Below, piece by piece: positions 53,476-60,059 of a DNA stretch of 64,000 nt. The position numbers and the translations under genes are program-made. The notes beneath the pieces are model-generated. The model was not told where the DNA came from and ran no database searches. It saw nothing but the letters and a program-made list of their open reading frames with translations. The first letter of the stretch is position 1, and the number at the start of each line of letters is the position of its first letter. This stretch comes from Spongiactinospora rosea (GTDB lineage Bacteria > Actinomycetota > Actinomycetes > Streptosporangiales > Streptosporangiaceae): NCBI RefSeq assembly GCF_003315795.1, contig NZ_QMEY01000023.1, positions 1-64,000 on the forward strand, given 5' to 3'.

Positions 53476-53506
53476 GCGAGGCCCCGGCGAATCGCCGGGG
53501 CCTCGC
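53476..53506 (-). terminator. Terminator of the third protease gene
   Basis: GCGAGGCCCCGGCGA and TCGCCGGGGCCTCGC form a 15-bp stem with almost no loop. It sits 46 nt past the stop of the 53552 gene in its direction. The remaining 53175-53475 region is the promoter region of the 51621 gene; no gene is seen there. Confidence 0.82.
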
Positions 53507-53551
53507 GTCATGTCTGAGTCGGACAAATATCCCTAAAACGCCTACTGTGCG

Positions 53552-54736
53552 TCACCCTGCCTTCAGGCTGGACGCGTAGCCGTAGACGACTCGCACGTGC
53601 GGGCCGAAGTACGACGAGGAGATGTGATCGTTCTTCCCGTCCACCTTGCGGTTCCAGCTGAGGCTGTTGATCCCCACGAGCAGCCCCGTGCCCTTGGTCG
53701 CGCTGTAGGAAGCCAGCCAGGGCCCGCCGCTCGCGCCCGCGGTGAAGTCACAGTCCTTGATGGCGATGCCGTGCTCCAGCTGATACGTAGGCGACTTCAC
53801 GGCGGAGGTCAGCCCGGAGCAGGTCTTGAGCGTGTGCCCGTTGTAGGGCTTGCTGCCGTCCGGCTGGGGCCCTCCGGGGTAGCCGAAGGCCGTGGCGTTG
53901 ACCGCCACCGGCCTGCTGGTCGTGATGCCCTGCCCGCCCACGTTGTCCTGCAACAGCCCCTTGTCGACGCGGCGGAAGGCGGGCTGCCCCTTCGTGTCCT
54001 TTGTCTGCTGCCAGGTGAAGCCGCGATGGACCGTCACGAACGCGTAGTCGTAGTCGTAGTCGCCCTGGCTGTACCGCATGTCCAGGGCGACCGTGTGGCC
54101 GACGTAGATGCCGGCCTCCTGCGCGCCCTGCCGGTAGGCGGGCACGAAGATCCAGTTTTCCATCGGCTCGTTGGTGCGCAGATCGAACGCGCAGTGCGCG
54201 GCCGTGGCCACCAGGCTGCGGTTCTTGGCCCGTACGGCCGACGCCGAGCACCAGTAGTCCTTGCCGCCGGAACGGAAGTAGACCTTGCCGACCGTCGCAG
54301 GCCGGACGCTCGTCAGGCCGCTCTTGGCCGGGGCGGCCGGGGGCACCGTCCAGGGCAGCGTGCGGGTCGTACCGCTCGAACCGCCCACGCGGGCGGGCCC
54401 GGCGTTCGACGCGATGGTGGGAAGGCCGCTCATGGCCTTGGCGGCGGCCTCGCCCGCCGACGCTGAACTCGGGGAACTCGGGGAGGAGACCTTGGGATCG
54501 GCGGTCCTGGGCGTCGAGTCATCGGCGCGCTTGAGCCGGTCGGGCTTCCAGTACTCCTCGACCTTCTCCGCCGCGCTCGCCGTCGCCGCCATCTTCCCGG
54601 AGAGCACGCTCTCGGGAATCGAGCCGTACGACGTGACCGTGGCGTGCGCGATCCCCTGACTGGTGGGCACGACCAATGCGCCCGCGGCCGCGAGGCCGCC
54701 GAGCGCGGCCATGAGCCGCCGGGCGTGGGGGGACAT
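53552..54736 (-). CDS. Secreted trypsin-like serine protease (compact form)
   Basis: This 394-residue protein has a signal peptide, a Ser/Pro-rich pro-region, then the protease domain. The triad is His in VATAAHCAFD, Asp in DYDYDYAFV and Ser in AGASGGPW. It lacks the ~130-residue insert of the other three paralogues and so shows the ancestral-like core. It lies in the same orientation within the cluster but has its own promoter region and terminator. Confidence 0.9.
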   Translation of the reverse strand: MSPHARRLMAALGGLAAAGALVVPTSQGIAHATVTSYGSIPESVLSGKMAATASAAEKVEEYWKPDRLKRADDSTPRTADPKVSSPSSPSSASAGEAAAKAMSGLPTIASNAGPARVGGSSGTTRTLPWTVPPAAPAKSGLTSVRPATVGKVYFRSGGKDYWCSASAVRAKNRSLVATAAHCAFDLRTNEPMENWIFVPAYRQGAQEAGIYVGHTVALDMRYSQGDYDYDYAFVTVHRGFTWQQTKDTKGQPAFRRVDKGLLQDNVGGQGITTSRPVAVNATAFGYPGGPQPDGSKPYNGHTLKTCSGLTSAVKSPTYQLEHGIAIKDCDFTAGASGGPWLASYSATKGTGLLVGINSLSWNRKVDGKNDHISSSYFGPHVRVVYGYASSLKAG

Positions 54737-54968
54737 CTGAGCCGGGCCTTTCTGCTGTCGTGGGGGGCGACGAGAGCTTTATCGAATAATTGTTCCAGAT
54801 CATCGGGGTGCTGGGCGGTTCGTCCCGGCGACCTGATAGAAGGTGCTGTGCGTCAAGTGTGCCAACGGGCGGGTAAGAGCCGCGTCAACGGGTCGTGCAT
54901 GAGCCCGGGTGTACGCACCGGACGGGGGTTCCAGTACGAGGATGCAGGATCAGGGGCCGAATAGGCAA

Positions 54969-55000
54969 CGAAGGGGCCCGGTGTGAACCGAGCCCCTTCG
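54969..55000 (-). terminator. Terminator of the fourth protease gene
   Basis: CGAAGGGGC pairs with GCCCCTTCG and an inner CGG pairs with CCG around a short loop. It lies 19 nt downstream of the stop of the 55019 gene on the minus strand. The rest of 54737-55018 is the upstream region of the 53552 gene. Confidence 0.75.
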
Positions 55001-55018
55001 CCGTCACCTGAGTGATCC

Positions 55019-56506
55019 TCAGCTTCCGAGCTTGCCGGTCCAGAGGTTCGCGGCGTACCTGTAGACGCTGTTGGTGTCACCGTCGAAGTACGGCGAGGAG
55101 ATGCGGTCGTACCGCCGGTTGCCGTCGGTGTCGAGGGTGAGGCTCACGACACCGTTGACGTAACCGACCCGCTTGCTGCTCTTGTACTGCAAGACCAGCG
55201 GCCCGCCGCTGCTGCCGGGAGTGAAGGCGCACTTGATCGCGACCTGCTCCTCGACCTTGTACTTCGACACCCGCGGGGCCGGGTAGGTCTTGTTGTAGCA
55301 CCACTTCATGGTCTCGCCGGAGTAGACCTTGTCACCGTCGGCGTGCGCCGCCGTCGGGTAACCGAAGGCGAAGACCTTCTTGTAGAGCTTCTGGTTCCAG
55401 GCGAAGCCCTGGCCACCGACGTTGTCACCGAGGCGGCCGGCGTCCTCGATGATGTTGATCCAGAAGGTCTCACGGTAGAACTTCTTGGCCGTGCCCGGCT
55501 TGTACCACCGCTGCACGTAGAAGTGGGTGATCGTGTAGTTGCCGGACTTGTCGATCTTCTTGGTGCCCGGGCCCTTGTACGCGTCGTACTCGGACTTGGT
55601 CACGCTCTCGACGAAGGGCTCGCCGTACTTGTTGCCGTTGCCCTTGCCGACCTTGGCCTTCTTGTAGGTCTCCTCGTTGACCTCTTCCTTCTTCAGGACG
55701 GCGCCCGGGTAGTCGGGGCCGACCACGTCATCGGGCGTGTCCTTGCCCTCCGCGAAGCAGGAGCCGAGGTTGAGCACGCACTTGCGGTACTCCTCGCGAG
55801 TGATCTCCTCGCGCTTGGTCTCCTTGCTGCCCTTCCACTTGTCGTACTCGTTCTTGCTGACCTGCTTCTGGCGGACCTGCTTGATGCCGTTGTAGACGTT
55901 GACGAAGGCGTAGTCCTTGTCGTAGTCCTCGTAGACATCGAAGTCGTAGTGCGTGTGCACCTTCGCGCCGACGTAGACACCGAACGGGGCCTTGCCCTGG
56001 TGGTAGGCCGGGATGAACACGAAGTTCGAGACCGGCTTGTTCTTGTCGGTGTCGTAGACACAGTGGCCCGCGGTCGCGACCAGGTTGCGGTACTTCGACT
56101 GGATCGAGCTACCGGAGCACCAGTACGGCTTGCCGTCCACCTCGAAGAACACCTTGCCGACCGTGGTCGGCAGGTTGAGGTTCTTGGACTTGCCGACGGA
56201 CCGGCTGCTACGGCTGGTCGGCGCGATGAGGCCGGCCTTGCCGTCGGGGGACGCCTTCCGCGCGCCGGTCGTGGAGAGCTTCTTGGAGTGCTGGGTCGAG
56301 TCCTCCAGGTAGCTCTTCGCCGCCTTCAGCTTGCTGGGCGTCCAGGTGCCGGCGATGGCCTTGGCGTCGGCGAAGGACGAAGAAAGACTGCGGCTCTTTC
56401 TGTCGGGAGCGGCCTCTGCCGTGCTTGACAGCGACGCGCCGACCACCGAGGTGACGATGACCGCGCCACCGAGCGGGAGAACCAGGCGCTTGGCTCGGGT
56501 GTTCAT
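55019..56506 (-). CDS. Secreted trypsin-like serine protease with an extra ~130-residue segment
   Basis: This 495-residue protein starts with a signal peptide (cleavage near STAEAA). The triad is His in VATAGHCVYD, Asp in DYDKDYAFV and Ser in TPGSSGGPL. It shares the insert with KCVLNLGSC and GPDYPGAVLKK, and the VGGQGFAWNQ segment. It ends without the VVGPxGE tail of the first two. First of four tandem paralogues in transcription direction. Confidence 0.9.
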   Translation of the reverse strand: MNTRAKRLVLPLGGAVIVTSVVGASLSSTAEAAPDRKSRSLSSSFADAKAIAGTWTPSKLKAAKSYLEDSTQHSKKLSTTGARKASPDGKAGLIAPTSRSSRSVGKSKNLNLPTTVGKVFFEVDGKPYWCSGSSIQSKYRNLVATAGHCVYDTDKNKPVSNFVFIPAYHQGKAPFGVYVGAKVHTHYDFDVYEDYDKDYAFVNVYNGIKQVRQKQVSKNEYDKWKGSKETKREEITREEYRKCVLNLGSCFAEGKDTPDDVVGPDYPGAVLKKEEVNEETYKKAKVGKGNGNKYGEPFVESVTKSEYDAYKGPGTKKIDKSGNYTITHFYVQRWYKPGTAKKFYRETFWINIIEDAGRLGDNVGGQGFAWNQKLYKKVFAFGYPTAAHADGDKVYSGETMKWCYNKTYPAPRVSKYKVEEQVAIKCAFTPGSSGGPLVLQYKSSKRVGYVNGVVSLTLDTDGNRRYDRISSPYFDGDTNSVYRYAANLWTGKLGS

Positions 56507-56826
56507 CTAGCTCCTTCTCAGTTCGTCGTACGGCGGCGCCTGAGGGTGTCTGTGGCGCGCCGTACGTCGTTGGTCATGGCCTTGACAAGGCAAGCCCATG
56601 GCCGCGTAAAGAGACAGGAGAAGACCGTAGTCCCCTGATCTTGCCCGAACGACCCTAAATCGGTACAAAGGAGGGGACCGTTACTGTTTCGTTACCGAAG
56701 TCGTGGAACCGGATGGGCGGCCAGTGCGTCGGATTTAGCCAATTCCTGGGGTGTCGGTCACGCCGTGACCAGGGCGGATAGGGGAGTCTGAGCGCGCACT
56801 CGACGTGAGCCGACAACGGGGGATCG
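56507..56826. other. Intergenic region between the protease cluster and the inhibitor gene
   Basis: This 320-bp divergent spacer should carry the promoters of the 55019 protease and the inhibitor. It is relatively AT-rich around 56640-56700. An inverted repeat CGTACGGCGGCGCC / GGCGCGCCGTACG lies at about 56528-56568. No gene was found. Confidence 0.5.
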
Positions 56827-57324
56827 ATGCGAAGCCTTATCCGCCTGGCCGCCATGGGCCCGGCCGTACTCCTCGGGGCGGCGCTCGCCGCCGCGCCCGC
56901 GACAACCGCCAACGCCGCCACGCCGGCGGACGGCGACCCGTCCGCCCGCTACATTCTGGCCGATGACCTGGACGGACCCTGGCCGGAGCCGCCGATCTAC
57001 AGCACCGGAGGCAGGTCGCTGGTCCTCACCATCAACGACGGTTACTCCAGCTCTCCCTACGGACGCCAGGTCTACCTGGTCTGCTCGCCGGTCCAGAGCA
57101 GCACCCACCCGTACGCCTGGAGCGCCTGCAACCAGCTCTCCCGAGCCCGCGGTGACGTCGAGGAGGTCCGCGCGTTCACACCGTGGTTCGGATGCAGCCG
57201 CCTCTACCGCCCGGTGACGGTCACGGCCAACGGATGGTGGGACGGCGACTACATCCGCTACCAGAGGACCTTCGACAACACCTGCTCGCTCCGCGAGCGC
57301 ACCGGATCCGTCTTCCGGTTCTGA
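56827..57324 (+). CDS. Subtilisin-inhibitor-like (SSI) secreted protease inhibitor
   Basis: This 165-residue protein has a signal peptide ending TTANAATPAD. The SSI fold motifs are SLVLTINDGY, VYLVCSPV, HPYAWSACNQL and the C-terminal TFDNTC with SVFRF. Four Cys correspond to the two SSI disulfides. In SSI the reactive bond is in CPM-VYDP; here the equivalent is CSR-LYRP, so P1 is Arg125. This predicts inhibition of trypsin-like enzymes, and four such proteases lie next to it on the other strand. Confidence 0.9.
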   Translation: MRSLIRLAAMGPAVLLGAALAAAPATTANAATPADGDPSARYILADDLDGPWPEPPIYSTGGRSLVLTINDGYSSSPYGRQVYLVCSPVQSSTHPYAWSACNQLSRARGDVEEVRAFTPWFGCSRLYRPVTVTANGWWDGDYIRYQRTFDNTCSLRERTGSVFRF

Positions 57325-57394
57325 CCTGACCGAAACTGGGAGGGGCTTGGGCGAACATCGCTCAGGCCCCTTGATCGTTTGGCAGGCTGGTGGG

Positions 57395-58438
57395 GTGAGC
57401 CGGCCGAGCCTGGCGCGCAGGGTCGCGGACGCGGCCGAAGGCGCGCTCAACCGTCAGAAGTACGTGTCCCTGATCGACGTCCTGGGCGGACTGCGCTGGT
57501 TGCGCTCCCGAGACATCGACGTGTGGAGGCAGGGGCGAGCGCCATCGCTGGAAGAGCTGACCCCGGTCGACGGCGCCCGGCTGCGCTCCGCCCTGGATCT
57601 GCTGCACCGCTGGGCAGAACAGAAAGGGCTCGCGTCCGTCGAGACCTCCTACATCGCGGCCAGCCGTGACCGCCGAGAGCTTCGTTTCCTGTCCTCCGGC
57701 GAGGCGGAGGTAGAACGCGCCTGCCGTACCCACTGGGCGTCCCCTGACCTCAGCGACCGGCGACGTAACAGTATGACCAAAATTCCCGACCTGGTGGTCG
57801 TCGAACCCCTTGAGCCATGGGCCTGCGCCCAGTGCGGCGACACCGGCCCCTTCCTGATCATGGAGGACTCCGCGCCGCACTGCCTGACCTGCGCGGACAT
57901 GGACCACCTGGTCTTCCTGCCCTCCGGCAACGCCGCACTGAGCCGCCGGGCCAAGAAAGAGAGCGGCCTCGCGGCCGTCGTGGTCCAGTACAACCGCCGT
58001 CGCAAGCTCTACCAGCGGCGGGGCGTCCTGGTCGAGGAGGCCGCCCTGGCCCGCGCCGAAGACCAATGCCTGGCCGATGAGGAGGTACGGCAACGCCGCC
58101 GCGAACGCGACCGCATCCGGCGATCGGAAGAAGACGTCGAGTTCGTGGGCCGCATGTCCGCCGAAATCCAGCGTCTCTTCCCGGGTTGCCCGCCTGCACG
58201 CGCTTCGGAGATCGCCACGCACGCCGCTCTACGAGGAAGCGGCCGCGTCGGCCGCACGGCGGCGGCCCGCGCTCTCGGCGCAGAAGCGATCACGCTGGCG
58301 GTCATCGCGTCCATCCGGCACCTGGACACCGACTATGACAAGTTGCTGATGTCGGGGACCCCACGGATGACGGCCCGCGAGATCATCCGCCCGGTCCTCG
58401 ACCGGAAACTCGCCGATTTCAGAGGAGAAACCTCGTGA
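57395..58438 (+). CDS. DUF2293 domain protein
   Basis: The product is 347 residues from GTG 57395 (VSRPSLARRVADAA). A central CAQCG...CLTC pair looks like a small zinc site. The C-terminal ~90 residues (FPGCPPARASEIATHAALRG, RHLDTDYDKLLMSG) match the DUF2293 pattern. A basic coiled segment RQRRRERDRIRRSEED lies before it. Function is unknown. It overlaps the VOC gene by 4 nt. Confidence 0.82.
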   Translation: MSRPSLARRVADAAEGALNRQKYVSLIDVLGGLRWLRSRDIDVWRQGRAPSLEELTPVDGARLRSALDLLHRWAEQKGLASVETSYIAASRDRRELRFLSSGEAEVERACRTHWASPDLSDRRRNSMTKIPDLVVVEPLEPWACAQCGDTGPFLIMEDSAPHCLTCADMDHLVFLPSGNAALSRRAKKESGLAAVVVQYNRRRKLYQRRGVLVEEAALARAEDQCLADEEVRQRRRERDRIRRSEEDVEFVGRMSAEIQRLFPGCPPARASEIATHAALRGSGRVGRTAAARALGAEAITLAVIASIRHLDTDYDKLLMSGTPRMTAREIIRPVLDRKLADFRGETS

Positions 58439-58806
58439 CGGGGACCGTGCAATGTGTCGTTCTCGACTGCGCCGACGTACGCGAGCTGGCCGAGTTCTAC
58501 CGCCACCTACTCGGCGGCGAGATCAACAAGCCCGACCCCCGCTGGTCCCTTGACGACGACTGGGCCACCCTCCACCTCCCCAGCGGCCTGGTCCTGTGCT
58601 TCCAACGCATCCCCGACCACCGCCCCCCCATCTGGGGCGACCCCACCCGCCCCCAGCAGTTCCACCTCGACATCGGCGTCCCCGACCTGGACCAGGCCGC
58701 CCGCGCGGCCGAGTCCGCCGGCGCGACCCTCCTGGACGACACCCACCCCTGGCGCATCTACGCTGACCCCGCCGGCCACCCCTTCTGCCTGCTGCACGAA
58801 AAGTAG
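58435..58806 (+). CDS. VOC-family (glyoxalase-like) protein
   Basis: This 123-residue protein has a GTG start inside the previous stop. Two beta-alpha-beta-beta-beta modules are visible: VVLDCADVRELAEFYRHLLG and FHLDIGVPDLDQAARAAESA, ending DPAGHPFCLLHEK. VOC proteins bind metal and small molecules; the reaction is unknown. The 3' half is duplicated as a broken copy at the right end of the window. Confidence 0.88.
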   Translation: MTGTVQCVVLDCADVRELAEFYRHLLGGEINKPDPRWSLDDDWATLHLPSGLVLCFQRIPDHRPPIWGDPTRPQQFHLDIGVPDLDQAARAAESAGATLLDDTHPWRIYADPAGHPFCLLHEK

Positions 58807-59363
58807 GGCCTATGGCATCGGTCATACGCTGAGTTCGATCGTCCTTCGCGCTGTCACTAAGACGTATACCCTCTGCCCTTCATGTCCTTTGCTAAGATGG
58901 CCTCCCCTGCCTCGGCAGAGCCGATGCCGTACCAGGTGCCCTCCTCCTGGGTAAGGGGCTTCCATCGGTGTGCCTTCATCGTGTCGACCACTTCTTTCAG
59001 GTCCACGTCGGCGGCCAGCCTCATGTGCAGCGTGGATAGTTCGGGCGGGTCGGATGAGTACGAACCGGACGGCTCGCACCCGGCGCCCTCGTGTCGCTCT
59101 GTGGCCACCCATTCCTTTGGCAATGAGCCGCTCATTGCGCCTGCGATCACGGCGAGCTGCTTTTTCTCAGTGAAGTCGCAGAAGGCGTATATTACCCCTG
59201 CCGTGAAATACAGGAGGGCCAGTACGAGAGCCCCGATGACGGCTGCGAGAAGCGATGCCAGCCTCAGGCCGTCCCTATGCGCCTGGCGCGACTCTTTGCT
59301 CCGCTGAAGCGCGCTATGCTGGTCCGACCTAATCTTATTCGGCTCATCGGCGCGCTGCCGGCC
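58582..59363. repeat. Left copy of a ~0.8-kb direct repeat flanking the RHS island
   Basis: This stretch (3' half of the VOC gene plus the gene after it) aligns with 63208-64000 along its length, in the same orientation, from AGCGGCCTGGTCCTGTGCTT to GGCGCGCTGCCGGCC. Differences are point changes and short indels. The repeat may extend past the right edge of the window. Confidence 0.9.
58822..59338 (-). pseudogene. Decayed copy of the single-pass membrane protein gene
   Basis: This is homologous along its whole length to the intact gene at 63456-63974. Both possible start codons have become ATA (59336-59338 and 59315-59317). A 1-nt deletion near 59270 shifts the frame in the membrane segment, and another near 58875 shifts it before the end (RVYVLVTARRTIELSV is in a different frame). 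The internal part still reads QLAVIAGAMSGSLPKEW and LSTLHMRLAADVDLKEVVDT. Confidence 0.88.
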
Positions 59364-59436
59364 TCAGAGGTCGCCTACCCCATTTTCGGGCGCTCTTATA
59401 AGGTGGTGGCTTGATGGATACGCACTGGGATATTCT

Positions 59437-60054
59437 TTAGCTAGACTGCGGCCCTACTCTAAGGCGGATCTGTGCACCGTCTGGAAGCTCTTTAACCTGG
59501 TGGTAGATGTCAGCTCTGAAGCGCATCAGCTCCAGTGACTCCTTTGGGCGCATTGCCTGGGCATTAAAGGCCCCGCCCAGAAAGAATGGGATGGCTGGAG
59601 CAAGCCTATGACCCTCTGGAATGGCGCCGTTTTCTAGCTGCCATTCGTGCATGATGGGAAACCCGGTTTGCGTCTCATAGTCATCCAGAATAAGGGTAGC
59701 CCAGTCCTCGATGCTAGATGCGAGGGTATCGCGCTCGGCTGTTTCGGGGTCAAATGAAGCAACTTTACCCTCTTCGATCGCGAACCGAAACCCGAAGGCA
59801 TCTTCTGCAAAAAATGTTAGGCGTGCAGCAACATCTCCATATTCGTGCAGCCAGGCATCTTGATCACTACGGGCTCCCATACTGCCTCGAGCCCCTTCCC
59901 AAGGGAATATGTGCAAGGCGGACTCGAAGGCATAGAAGCCATTCTTTAGCGCGACGAGTGGCCTGAGAATCTCGGGAACCCTGTCCTTCCTGTGAAGGCT
60001 AGCGCCAAGTGGTGGCGAGCCTAGTGCTGCAAGGCGGTCGAGTGAGCTCTTCAT
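59437..60054 (-). CDS. SMI1/KNR4 (SUKH)-family protein, probable immunity protein
   Basis: The product is 205 residues from the ATG at 60054, which has GGTAGGA just upstream; an ATG at 60066 gives four more residues. Family-like features: LHIFPWEGARG, RLTFFAEDAFGFRFAIEEGK, FDPETAE and the acidic IEDWATLILDDYE. SUKH proteins neutralise nuclease toxins. The gene starts at the end of the RHS toxin gene on the same strand, the classic toxin-immunity order. Its lower GC content suggests acquisition. Confidence 0.8.
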   Translation of the reverse strand: MKSSLDRLAALGSPPLGASLHRKDRVPEILRPLVALKNGFYAFESALHIFPWEGARGSMGARSDQDAWLHEYGDVAARLTFFAEDAFGFRFAIEEGKVASFDPETAERDTLASSIEDWATLILDDYETQTGFPIMHEWQLENGAIPEGHRLAPAIPFFLGGAFNAQAMRPKESLELMRFRADIYHQVKELPDGAQIRLRVGPQSS

Positions 60055-60059
60055 TGTTC

